Counted from the stretch's first letter, positions 33,501 through 42,039 are shown. The stretch: DNA of 64,000 bases from Alligator mississippiensis (GCF_030867095.1 NC_081829.1:92527261-92591260), one strand, 5' to 3'. Made by a program: numbers and translations. The notes: generated by a model not told the origin, from the sequence alone.

Positions 33501-36282
33501 TAGAGTGAAATGATGTGAAATTGGCCTCCAAAGCCTGACAGCTGTCACCTGTCTGCTACTGAATCATGCTTCACTTCACCGGGCGCACAAGAAATACCAC
33601 CAGAGCTGTTAAGAGAGAAAACTCTATTTTGCTGAACTCTAGGAACATTTGGTAGTTTTAAAAAACTATTTCACAGGTAAAAACCCAGCTCCATTGACTT
33701 CCAGGAGATCAGACTTCTAACTTTTTAATTCTGGCCTTTGCAGGGTAAAAATCATGGTGGCTCACATCTTTGTCTACTGCCTACAACTGAATGAAGTGAT
33801 GGATAATGGTGTTGTGTATAGGAAGGAACGCTCAGAGAAAACGTGTAGTTTAAAATACCCGAAGTAGTAAGCCAGGCCACATTTCTGAAAAGACAAGTGA
33901 TGCTTAAAAGCACAAAGGGAGGTTATTACAGCATCCTTTAGAGAAATGGATTTCTTTGAAAGCGATCTAGGTTTGAACAGCACGACAGGATCACAGGAAG
34001 CAAACAACAAAGAAGATATGCTATTCACCTTACAAGAAAAGTGAGCGCTTGGGTTTTTTTTCAAATTAGCAGCCCTCTTTTCCTTCCAAAATGCCTTTCA
34101 TACTTGTTATGATCACCCTGGCCTGTTTCTGCTCAGAAAAATAAAAACGGCATCAATTTTGCTGCATGTTCTGCTCCTTTTAGCGCGGCAAAAAATGAGG
34201 GTCGTCTGCCATCTAGTGGCAAACAAACAAACAGAAAGATCGGGTAATATTTAAAAAACATTTCGTTTCCTGGAACTATCAGGTTGGAACTAGAAGCTCT
34301 TTAAAGAGAGAAAATTACAGAGTCAAATTCCCCAAACAGGAAGGAGAGAGCAAATCTGCCCATGCTGCCAATCCAGTGGCTCACTCTCACCGTACATACG
34401 AGGCAGGAGCAAGGGACTAGTTGCTGGAGGGGCTTCAAAACCCAAGGGGTGACCACCACCGTCCTCATTTGCACCTGTCACTTTTACCACGCCTCTGATT
34501 TTAGTTGCCAACAGATGCCCCCAAATCTGGTGGAGGGCATTAAGTATGGGGCAAGGTTGGGGGGGAGAAGAGGTGGCACACCACTGATAAGCCCCCAGGC
34601 CACAGTTTACCCCGTCGTGTGCTGCATGCAGCTCAGGAGCTCTCAGCTGCACAGCCCTGCTCTCTGGGTAAGGTAACGTTTCCCCAGATGTTCCCAAAAT
34701 ACAAATGCCTGGCACACTGGGCAGTTACGCTGCTTGAAGCATTTCTCAGCACATAAAGACATTGATTCTTGTCTTCCACTAAAAGTGATAAACTGCAAGT
34801 AGCAAAATAATGGAACGAGACTATTTCCCCATAGAGAGGAACAATTTTGCTTTTTAAACACAAGTTGCATTAATTTCAAAATATGTCCTTAAAAACTGCT
34901 GCTCAGGTTTTGGAGGCAGAATGTCACATCCTCTGCTTGTATCTGCTAGCACTGCAGGTTGTGGGTATAATCTTAAACAGGAATATTTACATTTTTTTTA
35001 GAAGTGCACCAATGGGAATACTTGACATTTCTATGACACCCTCCACAACAGCTTTCCATTGCTTTCCATTAATTAAGCCTCATAAAACACTTCTTTAAGA
35101 AAAGCAGCAGGAAAAGTTTGAAGCTACTTGCTGAACGTCAACTCTGCAACTCTGCTGCAAGAATACTTAGCTCTTCTGACTCCTAGGTAAGGGTTTTAAA
35201 CCTTATACACTCTGTGCATTAACACATTCTTCATAATTACAATGTAAATAAAAAGCCAAACGCCTTCCCTTTGCTTGGTCAGGGCTAGGCCATTCACTTC
35301 AAGGTTGTATAGTGCAGAGGACATAAATTATAAAAGCCCTTTTTAAGAAAAACACTAGCACCAAGAAACCCTCAGCACAAAATAGTCTTTCTCTCACTTT
35401 AAGGGCCGTTAGAAGTTCCAGATGGCTATTTTCCCAAAAGAAAAGGTCTAACATAACACAGACGATACTTCCTACTTCCTATGAAGTTATGGTAAGTAAA
35501 ATGATGCTTCAGTGGGGATTGCACTCCTTAAAATTAAGGTAAAAATGATTCTGCAGCTCCCAAGAAGATTAAGTTCTTGGGTAACAGGCTACCTCCTTGG
35601 CCCTGGTGAAACTTTTTGGAGGGAGATGGGTGTAGGATGTCCTAAGTAGCCTGTTGGGGATTCTCATGATGCAGAATATCCAAACTCAGTGCAGTGAAAA
35701 CAGTGCATTCAATTCCCAGTTGCTACCCCCATTTAAGAGCCATGTGAGAAGCAAGAACCAGGCTGAAGTTCAATGTACTTAGGTAACTTCTGACTTTCAA
35801 AAAAGCCTTAGGATGGTTATTATTAATAAAATCTGAAACTAGCCAACTAGGATTCCTTCTCATTTTCACTTTGAATCGAGGCAGTAAAGGGAAGGAACAT
35901 CATGCAGCACAGTCTGCATTTCTCCTTGCAGTATAATCAATTACTGTCTAGATAGAAAAATGCTTTGCTGGGGTGCAGAGGATGAGTATGTCTAGTCAAA
36001 GGTAGCACTTTTGCATTTATCTTTCCAGACATTTTATCAGGTTTTTTTACTAGATTTACTATGTTTGCCTCCAGCAACACTTGATGTCCTCCAAAGTACA
36101 GAAGAACTGGACACAGTCCACTTCAAGCAGGCTTGCCAATTGAATGGACTTGAGAAAAACATTGCTTACTTTCCAAAGATGTGCAATCTCTCACTTCTGT
36201 CTGGCCTTGCATCCACTGTATCATCCAGCTCTTCAGCCTCCATGTTCAACTGAGGCCCGTCAGCATACAGCTTTTCTGCCAT
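9347..36282 (-). CDS. CASP7: Caspase-7, complete coding sequence in six exons
   Basis: Join of 36170..36282, 15028..15173, 12281..12409, 11737..11912, 10080..10218 and 9347..9570; 927 bp, 308 residues (human 303). It is the executioner cysteine protease of apoptosis, a cytosolic dimer cleaving after Asp in DEVD-like sites. Visible landmarks: propeptide with the activation site DTVD24/A, a short lysine patch KKK (38-40; KKKK exosite in human), S1 Arg91 in [11 protein letters not shown], catalytic His148 in LSHGEE, catalytic Cys190 in QACRG, the linker cleavage site IQTD202/S, and the small subunit with [13 protein letters not shown]. All splice phases agree. Caspase-7 rather than caspase-3 is shown by the VDARPDRS propeptide, the IQTDSG linker and the NRAP/PLEKHS1 neighbours. 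There are three extra residues (ALE) in the linker before [10 protein letters not shown]. The C terminus stops at ELYF, two residues shorter than human. It appears intact. Confidence 0.97.
10080..10218 (-). CDS. CASP7: CASP7 exon with catalytic Cys and linker cleavage site
   Basis: A 139-bp exon, phase 0 in and phase 1 out, donor GTAAGG. It begins ACRG; with the Gln of the previous exon this makes QACRG, catalytic Cys190. It carries IQTD202/S, the site cut by initiator caspases to separate the subunits, then [18 protein letters not shown]. Against human there is a three-residue insertion in [12 protein letters not shown]. Confidence 0.96.
10570..11160. repeat. Inverted repeat pair, arms about 70 bp
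   Basis: The arm at 10570..10640 is close to the reverse complement of 11091..11160 (about 90% over the core); both contain the CAGGAATGCAAG / CTGTGCTGTTTTCC wording or its complement. The arms enclose 450 bp, into which the hAT element 10768..10977 has inserted. They could be the terminal inverted repeats of an unrecognised DNA transposon or a local inverted duplication within the CASP7 intron. Confidence 0.75.
10768..10977 (+). mobile_element. Non-autonomous hAT element, 210 bp, complete
   Basis: The ends CAGGGGTGGGCAA and TTGCCCACCCCTG are perfect 13-bp inverted repeats. They are flanked by 8-bp target duplications TTCTAACA and TTCTAACG, the hallmark of hAT transposition. The interior has GCGGCCCGGGGGCC near one end and an AT-rich core. 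A second copy in the opposite orientation is at 38792..38974. No transposase is present. Confidence 0.9.
11737..11912 (-). CDS. CASP7: CASP7 exon with catalytic His
   Basis: A 176-bp exon; the acceptor TTTGCAG lies at the complement of 11913-11919 and the donor GTAATG at the complement of 11731-11736. It encodes residues 131-188: [15 protein letters not shown] with catalytic His148, then FRGDKC and PKLFFIQ ending at the Gln of the active-site pentapeptide. Confidence 0.96.
12080..12121 (+). repeat. 42-bp near-identical segment repeated at 14169
   Basis: CACCTCTGGATGATTTGG and the following GTGTCTTCAGAGCAGGAGCT recur at 14169..14210 with two or three differences, 2.1 kb away in the same orientation. 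Both lie in CASP7 introns. The source family was not recognised. Confidence 0.7.
12281..12409 (-). CDS. CASP7: CASP7 exon with S1 arginine
   Basis: A 129-bp exon, acceptor CCGTCAG, donor GTAATG. Residues 88-129 start [10 protein letters not shown]; Arg91 corresponds to human Arg87 of the S1 pocket. [13 protein letters not shown] is the conserved second core strand region. Confidence 0.96.
12535..13640 (-). mobile_element. CR1 LINE, about 1.1 kb 3' part
   Basis: On the minus strand it reads [20 protein letters not shown], then [16 protein letters not shown] and STAEKDLG of the reverse transcriptase, then the C-terminal [18 protein letters not shown] block. It ends at 12535 with the CR1 3' tail (GAAGGGAC / TCATAG wording in complement). 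The frame is broken in several places. It lies in the CASP7 intron between 12410 and 15027. Confidence 0.93.
14169..14210 (+). repeat. Second copy of the 42-bp segment
   Basis: Direct repeat of 12080..12121; here it reads GGATGGTTTGGTGAGTGT. No obvious mobile-element ends flank it. Confidence 0.7.
14405..14777. mobile_element. GC-rich transposon-like block
   Basis: A CpG-poor but GC-rich, CATG/GCATGG-laden stretch interrupts an AT-rich intron and ends in CTAGACAACCCTG followed by GTCTAACA. That is a hAT-like end (compare ACAACCCTG at the right end of 60381..60903). The left end is not clear. Open frames across it are artefacts of GC content. Confidence 0.4.
15028..15173 (-). CDS. CASP7: CASP7 second coding exon (start of large subunit)
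   Basis: A 146-bp exon, acceptor TCTCATAG, donor GTAACT. It encodes residues 39-86: the lysine run continues from exon 1, then a variable linker, then [19 protein letters not shown], the first core strand typical of caspase-3/7. Confidence 0.96.
15748..15945. mobile_element. Short inverted-end DNA element
   Basis: The ends GTCTATACAAG and CTTGTGTAGATG are imperfect inverted repeats. The interior is built from repeated TACTG / CAGTA words (TACTGTGTGGTAG, TTTACTGTGCAGTAG, CTTACTGCCCCGTAG, CTACTGCCCAGTAAAG). The layout resembles a MITE-type hAT derivative; the family is not named. Confidence 0.5.
17751..18140. mobile_element. Non-autonomous hAT-like element
   Basis: The left end TCGGGGCTGTCCAGC and right end ATTGGACAGCCCTGA are inverted repeats with few mismatches. 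The interior is GC-rich. No certain 8-bp duplication. Long open frames here (up to about 190 codons) are not gene-like. Confidence 0.6.
18804..19125. mobile_element. Composite hAT-like relics
   Basis: It opens with AAGGGGTGGGTAAAATACAG, close to the end of the 10768/38792 family, but closes with GGTTGAGAACCAC, the end of a different hAT-like family. Two overlapping or nested old insertions are likely. Confidence 0.4.
21066..21480. repeat. Fold-back cluster of a dispersed repeat
   Basis: Three related segments lie here. The two at 21319..21386 and 21387..21454 form an almost loop-free palindrome around AATGCAAAGCTTTGCATT, with arms of about 68 bp. A third copy is at 21084..21150. All carry TCTTTTATTGGACCAA-type wording found also at 23.0-23.7, 38.4 and 62.1 kb. 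CAACTGCATAGTTGAG occurs twice (about 21298 and 21341). Confidence 0.75.
21650..22620. repeat. GC-rich block with degenerate internal repeats
   Basis: GGATC(A/G)GGGCCAG followed by CCCATAGCCCAGAGAGG recurs two to four times between 21855 and 22085 with a period near 65-75 bp. Further on there is an AATAAA and a short pyrimidine-rich end. It has no open frame resembling a gene. It may be an old solo LTR or an unclassified mobile sequence; I cannot decide from sequence alone. Confidence 0.35.
22930..23760. mobile_element. Inverted-repeat element(s) of the TTTTATTAGAC family
   Basis: The arm 22963..23109 is about 88% identical to the reverse complement of 23570..23715 (around 147 bp each, 460-bp loop). 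Both carry ACTTGTGGTAGAGGTG, CTTTTATTAGAC, AGCACCCTTC and GTAGAAATGAAAG. Nested within is a shorter inverted pair: 23470..23560 matches the complement of 23660..23755, sharing GAGGCAAAAG, GTGGAAGAGGTGG and a terminal AGGTTGTA. The structure suggests one MITE-like family that transposed into itself or folded back. No transposase. Confidence 0.8.
24318..24595 (+). mobile_element. CR1 LINE 3' end
   Basis: GTCTCACCTGGAACACTTTG (decayed YSxVRPxLEYxVQFW region), then the tail GGACTTGATGATCTATCAAG and CCTTCCGACCCTACAAAC with a final ACTATGAAACTATGAAAC. Internally deleted. Confidence 0.88.
25609..26168. mobile_element. Non-autonomous hAT-like element, 560 bp
   Basis: The left end CAGGGATTCTGGTTTTCC and right end GGAAAACCTGGTTCCCTG are matching inverted repeats. 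Subterminal sequence is also mirrored (TCTGATAAAAATC against complementary wording near 26100). The interior is GC-rich. Flanking duplications are not evident. Confidence 0.7.
27107..27728. mobile_element. Inverted-end DNA element with C-rich interior
   Basis: It begins ACCATATTTATTCAATTCC and ends with a complementary AAAATATGGT; ACCATATTT-type ends are typical of a vertebrate hAT-like group. The interior 27200..27590 is a pyrimidine-rich CCCC/TTCC tract that gives long spurious open frames on both strands. Confidence 0.5.
28040..28230 (-). mobile_element. MIR-like SINE relic
   Basis: CTGGGTCTCAGTTTCTCTGT, TATAAAACAGGGATGATAAC and TAACACACAGTAGG are close to the complement of the MIR consensus (the family's CCTCAGTTTCCTC, TGTAAAATGGGGATAAT and GGCACATAGTAGG). 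Confidence 0.7.
28520..29040 (-). mobile_element. CR1 LINE 3' part
   Basis: Contains AGGGCTGGAAGGGACCTCC and AGGTCATCTAGT (complement of the CR1 tail) and TTTCCAGTCTGAATTGGTCT, wording of the CR1 ORF2 C-terminal region in complement. A second CR1-like start at 28520 (GATCACCTAGTCTGACCTC) suggests two partial copies. Confidence 0.8.
36170..36282 (-). CDS. CASP7: CASP7 first coding exon (propeptide)
   Basis: A 113-bp exon whose ATG (complement of 36280-36282) follows directly after an acceptor TGTGTAG, so the 5' UTR lies on an upstream exon. It encodes 37 residues beginning [10 protein letters not shown] and including [11 protein letters not shown]; the cleavage site DTVD24/A matches human DSVD23/A. 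The donor is GTAAGC and the last codon (Lys38) is split 2+1. Too short to be seen as an isolated open frame; found from the VDARPDRS motif. Confidence 0.93.
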
Positions 36283-36537
36283 CTACACAAACAAATTCAA
36301 ACAGAACTCGAATGTAAGTAAGTGTCCTTCAGGGACTGCTATTACTGTTGGAACCTGTCTATAAAAAGAAACCTAATAAAAAACACCAATCATTAAACCA
36401 AATATATTTTCTAATAAAATTATTAAGCCAGTTACACTGTGAAATATTGTACGATTTTTGGATCTTCCAATCTGATACTGTGTATACTCAGTTATCCCCG
36501 TTACATTTTTTTGTAGTTATTAAAAGATGACTTACAC

Positions 36538-37009
36538 CAGGGGCACTGAACCCCCAGCTGTGGGCCAAATCTGGCCCTGTGTCATCCATCCCGGGGGGCT
36601 CCCCATACGCCTGGAAATTTGGTGGTGGGAGAGGAGTGGCACCACTGCCAAATTCCTGGACCCATGGGGAGCCCTGGGCTCTGCACTGGATCCAGCACCC
36701 AATTCCAGCATGCAGGGCTGGGTGGGGTAGCACCAGGCCCAGGGCCCCATCCCAGCACACAAGGGACTAAGAGGGTGCAGCTCCAGGCCCCAAGCCCGGT
36801 ATGGAAAGCTAAGAGGGGGCAACACCAGGCCCCTGGGACTCAATCCCAGTGTGCTGGGGCACAGTTGGGTGGGGGTAGGCCCCTGGGGACAAATCCCAGC
36901 GATCAGGGCAGGGACAGGGTGGTGTCGGGCATCCCAGGGCCGATCCAGGCTGCAGAGTGGTCCCTCCCCACTCATCTGGCCCACAGGACCGAAAATTTGA
37001 GCACTGCTG
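36538..37009 (+). mobile_element. Non-autonomous hAT element, 472 bp
   Basis: The ends CAGGGGCACTGAAC and TTTGAGCACTGCTG are imperfect inverted repeats. Flanks ACTTACAC and ACTTAGAT are a decayed 8-bp target duplication. The GC-rich interior shares its ends with 156..475 and one end with 49836. Confidence 0.72.
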
Positions 37010-38401
37010 ACTTAGATGGAAGGGTGGGATATAAAACGAGTCAATAAAATCTGTCCACAAACTGCAACTAGGTTTAAAAAATAAAAAAATGATGGCAAAA
37101 TGCCTGACAGCATGTTTTTAAGATGTTTTCTGTGGATTGAAAACAAATATGTTTGCAAAGAAGCAGGAAACACTTGGAAATTAGACACCAACTTATTTGT
37201 TATTTGTGTAGCTATAACCCAAATTGAAAACATCCAGAAAACTCAGAAAGAAATGCCCTCAAATTCTCGCACGGAGGCACATGTACACAGGCAAACTCAA
37301 CTGTCTGTATACAGAAAAATTCTGAAAACTGTTTTTATAGAGATAGACTCAATTTTAATTTTCTTTACTTTTCCCATCACATTATGCATCTTATATTTTC
37401 CTAACGTTGAGGTTTTATTTTTATTTAAAAAAACCAGAAAACCATATTTTTCTTTCATTAAAAAGCACATTACTCAAAGACATCATAGCAGTCTTTTATG
37501 TCAATTGATATATTTGAGTCAAAGCCTGTTTTAAGATGTGTATGCTGAGAATACCTTTCCTAAGGTCAGTGGAGAGGTTTCCATTGCACACTAGAAAACA
37601 CACTCTTTACTAGGTTAAAAGCTTATTTCTATTTTAAGTATTAGCCAGCAGACTACTTGTTGCTCATTCACATACTTAAGATCCATTCCTGAAAATGCTT
37701 GCTCATGCAGGCAATCCTTACTTCACGTCATCCTATTGAACTCAACTGATAACAGATACACAAATACACTTTTATTGCTGATGCATCATCAGGACTGTGG
37801 AAACCAGACCCAGAGAGCATTAATCTGAATATCACTGTCCTTTCAGCCTGTAATTGGAAAAGTAAGGTAAGGGAACCCCGCCCTCCCAGTTGTTTCCAGT
37901 CTCAGCAGGTTTTAATTTGACTTCAACAGAAAAAGCAATGGTATGTGATGGTCTGGGGTAAATCTAGTCTTGTTTAAAATAACTCAGTAATCTGGAAAGA
38001 ACATGGATTTGCAAAATTGGCAGATTACATCAGATTTAGGTAAAAGAAGGAAGAACTTCAGCAGGACATGAAGTCCCATATTGCACTCCCATGCTAAGGA
38101 GGGAATAGATTGAAATATCTATGCACACGCAGGAAAGCAACACCTGGGTGTTGTTATCGCTCAACAAAAATAACTGAAGAGCATGCAGCAACCAGCTAAA
38201 TGGCAACTAGGCGCACATTCACTCCACGCCACTACGGTGTGAGCAGCGCTAACCGAGATGTGCCGTGCTGTGCACGTTTCCTCCCCAACCCTCGGAGAAC
38301 TACACAACGCCAACTTTGTCCCTTGTGATTGGACGCACAGGGCATGTCCCCTCCCAAGCACTGCGCTGGAGAGCCCTGCAAGTCCTTAAACCAGGCAGGA
38401 C

Positions 38402-38600
38402 AGGTTCTTTGCGGAGACATGATCTCTCTTATTAGACCAGCTGAGTAGTTGGAGAAAAGTTTTGAGCAAGCTTTTGGGTGCAGTCACCCTTTGTCAGGCA
38501 TAGGGAGCCTCTGCTGGTCTGAGACTCCAAGGAGCGAAAGAAGCTAAAAGTGTGGCAGGCTGTAGGAACGAGGAAGAAATGGGTAGAATAGGTAGAAAAC
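38402..38600 (+). repeat. Copy of the TTATTAGACCA dispersed family
   Basis: ATGATCTCTCTTATTAGACC, then GAGTAGTTGGAGAAAAG, AGCAAGCTTTTGGGTGCAG and TTTGTCAGGCATAGGG. This is the same order of words as in the copies at 21.1, 23.0 and 62.1 kb, in a single orientation. Confidence 0.7.
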
Positions 38601-38791
38601 AAGGCAAAGCGCGGAGATGAACTGTTCAGTATACGCACAGGGAGCACCCAGTTTCCTCGCTGTTCCCTTCAGAAATCGCTGCGTGGCGTTTTTCTGCTCC
38701 TGCACAGATAAGAGTTTTAATCAGAACGTGGCTCGATGCCACGTCCTCAAAGCTTTGCTGCAAACGTGTCCCCAAAGCCCAGTCCTTAAAC

Positions 38792-38974
38792 CAGGGGCGG
38801 GCAATTATTTTGGGCCGCTTACTGAGTTTTACCAAGCCGTCGAGGGCCGCAAGACAGCCGGCCCGCCCGCCCGCCTGCCCGCAGCAGATTAATGTTAATT
38901 TTCTAAATTGTTTAGGGGCCCCGCGGGGCTGGCAGGCCACATCCAGCCCCCGGGGTTTATTTTGCCCACCCCTG
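38792..38974 (-). mobile_element. Non-autonomous hAT element, 183 bp, complete
   Basis: CAGGGGCGGGCAA and TTGCCCACCCCTG ends (one mismatch) are flanked by perfect 8-bp duplications CCTTAAAC at 38784 and 38975. It is the reverse-orientation sister of 10768..10977, with GGGGCCCCGCGGGG-type wording and an AT-rich core. The perfect duplication suggests it is younger than most elements here. Confidence 0.92.
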
Positions 38975-38997
38975 CCTTAAACCCGCTGAGAAACTGC

Positions 38998-39017
38998 AAA
39001 AAAAAAAAAAAAAAAAA
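38998..39017 (+). repeat. A20 homopolymer
   Basis: Twenty consecutive A just 3' of the hAT duplication and 80 bases from the CpG island. It may be a retroposon tail remnant or a simple repeat; no retroposon body is visible beside it. Confidence 0.9.
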
Positions 39018-39093
39018 TTAATCTTTTTTGCAATTTCCCCGTCGGTGTAATAAAACGTATCCTCTCTAAACCAAGATTTTTAGGGGTCTCACC

Positions 39094-39560
39094 CCTAAAA
39101 CTAACCACCCTTTCTACACGGCGGCGCCCCTGGCTACATGCAAAGCGCCAGCTCGTTTTCGGATGAGGGAAGAATCCCAGGGGTGGGTTTCTCTTGCAAA
39201 GATGGGAACACTTGTCCCTAAATTCCCACCCCAAAGTAATAAGGAGCAGGGCTGCTGCCAAGGCCTGAGCAGCGCAGAGCGGAGCGGAGCAGCGCAGCGG
39301 CGCGGGCGGCCCGGGGGGTGTGGGTGTGGGTGTGGAGGCAGGGGAGGCAGGGGGGATGGATGCAGAGGGGCCGGAGGGGCCGCGCCCGACACTTGCCTGC
39401 GTCCCGCGCCCGCTGCAGGGAAAGAGAAAGCGAAACTGGCCCCGGCTGCCCGCCCCGTCCGGTCCCGTCCCGCCCCCGCGCAAGCAAAGCCCGCCCTGGC
39501 TTGCCTCGAGGGGAGGCAGGCTCCGTGCCCTTCCCGGGCACTTGCACCTGGAGCTGATGT
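39094..39560 (-). promoter_or_regulatory. CASP7: CpG island, probable CASP7 promoter and 5' exon
   Basis: A dense CpG stretch (richest 39265..39485) in an otherwise CpG-poor window, with several GC boxes (CCCGCCCC, CCCGCCCCCGCG near 39450-39480, GGGCGG near 39305). Being upstream of the first coding exon on the minus strand, it is the natural CASP7 promoter; human CASP7 also starts with a non-coding first exon. A possible donor GGTGAGACC lies at the complement of 39086-39093. The exon limits cannot be set from sequence. Divergent activity toward NRAP is not needed, since NRAP starts 4 kb away. Confidence 0.65.
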
Positions 39561-40250
39561 TGAAGCAAAGGGCGAGCAAGCAAAGCCCTCCCGGGGTCAG
39601 GCACCTGGCATTCATGCCTAGTGTCTGTGTTGAAGCAAGGGCAAGAGGCAGGCACTGTTTCCATCCCTGATATTCATGCCTAGGGGTTAGGTTGAAGCCA
39701 AGGGCGAGAGAAGCCCTCCCTGGGCTGCCCCTTATGGAGACAGACACCCTTTCCATCCGAGGCATTCATGCCTAGGCCTCATGTTGAAGCAAAGGGTGAG
39801 AAAAGCCCTCCCTGGGTTGCCCCTTAGGGAGACAGACACCCTTTCCATCCCTGGCATTTGTGCCTAGGGTTCATGTTGGAGCAAAGGGTAAGAAAAACCC
39901 TCCCTGGGTCACCCCTTAGGGAGACAGGCACCCTTTCCATCCCTGGCACCCTTTTCATCCCTGGCATTTGTGCCTAGGCCTCATGTTGAAGTGAAGGGCA
40001 AGCAAAGCCTTCTCTGGGTCGCCCCTTAGGGAGACAGGCACCCTTTTCATCCCTGGCATTTGTGCCTAGGGCTCATGTAGAAGCAAAGGGTAAGAAAAGC
40101 CCTCCCTGGGTCGCCCCTTAGGGAGACAGGCACCCTTTTCATCCCTGGCACCATTTCCATTCCTGGCATTTGCACCTAGGGCTAATGTTGAAGCAAAGGG
40201 CGAGAGAAGCCCTCCCTGGCTCACCCCTCGGGAAGACAGGCCCTTAGCAC
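39541..40250. repeat. Minisatellite, unit about 95 bp, 7-8 copies
   Basis: Tandem units contain GGCATTTGTGCCTAGGG, CATGTTGAAGCAAAGGG, AAGCCCTCCCTGGGTCG and CCCCTTAGGGAGACAGGCA, then CCCTTTCCATCCCTGGCA. Units vary by substitutions; two carry a partial duplication of CCCTTTTCATCCCTGGCA. The outermost units are the most divergent. It begins directly at the CpG island edge. Confidence 0.92.
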
Positions 40251-40599
40251 ACAGCTTTAGACCCCCCCCTCCCCAAAACCGAGGGGTGCTGAGGTACGCG
40301 CCGCTGAGGGACCAGACCAGGGCTCCGGGATGCCCGTCAGCAGGCACAAAATGAGGGGATGCCTTCCCAGGGATCTGTGTGGTTTGCTCGGAGCTGTGGA
40401 GGTTTCCTACCAACCTCGCCCTGCCTTTATTCACTGTGGCCGTCACTCGCTGGGAACTCGCAGCCTCCGAGTGCTGCGGGTCACTTGCCAGGCAGTTCGG
40501 TGAGGGCAGAGTCCTGCTGGGGATGTTGGGGTGGGGTGTTCACTCCCATTGAAAATGTGGTAGAAACCTTGCCTTTGGGGGTTAATTGCACACGTTGAT

Positions 40600-41660
40600 T
40601 GTGCACGGTAACCCCCAGGTCTTTTTCTGCAGAGCTGTTGCCCAGCCAGTCACCCCCAGCCTGCCCCGGTGCATGAGATTGTTCTGTCCTAAGTGCAGGG
40701 TTTTGTACTTGTCCTTTTTGAATTTCCTGAGATTTCTTTTGGTCCAATCCCCCAATTTGTCTAGGTCTCTGAATCTTAACACTACCCTGCAGCATATCTA
40801 CTATTCCCACCCCCAGCTTGGTGTCATCAGTGAACTTGCTGAGGGTGCACACCAACCCATCTTCCAGATAGTTGATGAAGGTACTGAACAAAACTGGCTC
40901 TAGGACTGACCCCTGGGGCACTCTGCTTGATACTGGCTGCTAACTAGACATCAATGGATTACTACCCTTTGATTCCAATGAGTCACCCAGTTTTCTATCC
41001 ATCTTACAGGCCGCTCATCCAACCCGGACTTCCTTAGCTTATTTGTGAGACTGTTGTAGGAGAGGAGACTGTATCAAAAGCCTTGCTAAAGTCAAGGTAT
41101 ATCACATCCACTACTCTCCCCATGCCCAGAGAGCCAGTCATCTCATCCTAGAAGGCAGATCAGGCATGACTCGCCCTTGGTGAATCCATGCTGACTGTTC
41201 CTAATCACCTTCTTCTCCTCCAAGTGCTTAAAAATTGATTCCTTGACAACCTTCTTCATAATTTTTCCAGGGACTGAGGTGAGGCCAACCAGTCTGTAAT
41301 CCCCTGGATCCTCCTTCTTCCCTATCTTAAAAATGGGAACTATATTTGCCCTTTTGCAATCATCAATTGCCATGAGTTTTCCAAGATAATGGCCAGTGGC
41401 TCTGCAATCACATTGGCCAACTCCCTCAGCACGCTCAGGTGCATCATGTCCAGCCCCATGGACTTGTACACATCCAGCTTTTCTAAATAGTCCCTAGTCT
41501 GTTCTTTTGCCACTGTCAGCTGCTCACCTCCTCCCCAAAGTGTGCTGCCCAATACAGTAATCTGGGAGTGGACTCTGCCTGCGAAGACAGGTAAAAAAGG
41601 CATTGAGCACTTCAGCCTTTTCAGGAGTTTTTAAGGAGCAATCTCCTGTTTTCCCTAATG
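40600..41660 (-). mobile_element. CR1 LINE, about 1 kb of reverse transcriptase
   Basis: The minus strand reads, in order, [74 protein letters not shown], then MPQGSVLEPVLFSTFINYLE and LSKFTDDTKLG with the decayed catalytic box, then SSAEKDLGV. These are consecutive CR1 ORF2 segments in more than one frame. The 3' end is missing. Confidence 0.93.
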
Positions 41661-42039
41661 AAAAAGGGCAACTTACTGACAATACGGACGTGATAGTGTC
41701 TATGCTTTTGCATGCTCTGCATGGATTTTAGGACAGCAACAGTCCATTGCGGGGGTTCTGTGGGATCAGTTGTTAGGATCACTTGTGCAGGCTTTATGTC
41801 CCTCCATTAATTTTTAAACATATTCTTTTAGCTTTTAGTGCACGGTCAGTGAGACTGCAAGAGCCTGTGGCTCTGGCTAATTTGTCCATGCCTCGTTTTG
41901 CATTCTTCGTTTTTCCAGGATTTTTTAACTTAATGCATTGTAGCTGGTAATACTCGGGCAGGGTGAGGGTATCCTATTTGAATACCCATGCATTCTGCAA
42001 GCAGCAATAATTCAGTTGTTGCCCAAAAAAGACATTTTC

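Larger units (their letters stand above)
15174..36169 (-). other. CASP7 intron, 21 kb, repeat-filled
   Basis: The single large intron between the first and second coding exons. No host exon was recognised in it on either strand. It holds the elements listed separately between 15.7 and 29.0 kb. The part from 29.1 to 36.1 kb is mostly AT-rich unique-looking DNA with no clear mobile element beyond a faint MIR-like patch at 30440..30540. Confidence 0.75.
36283..39093 (-). other. Probable CASP7 5' intron
   Basis: Between the first coding exon and the CpG island. It holds hAT elements at 36538..37009 and 38792..38974 and a dispersed-repeat copy at 38402..38600; the rest (37.0-38.4 kb) is AT-rich with nothing recognised. 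Confidence 0.55.

Noticed and set aside
36488-37060. Open frames up to 150 codons on both strands
   Set aside because: They coincide with the 472-bp hAT element and have no homology I recognise.
38977-39765. 262-codon minus-strand open frame across the CpG island and minisatellite
   Set aside because: It runs through the A20 tract, the island and minisatellite units; composition is Pro/Ala/Arg-rich as expected from GC content, and no domain is recognisable.
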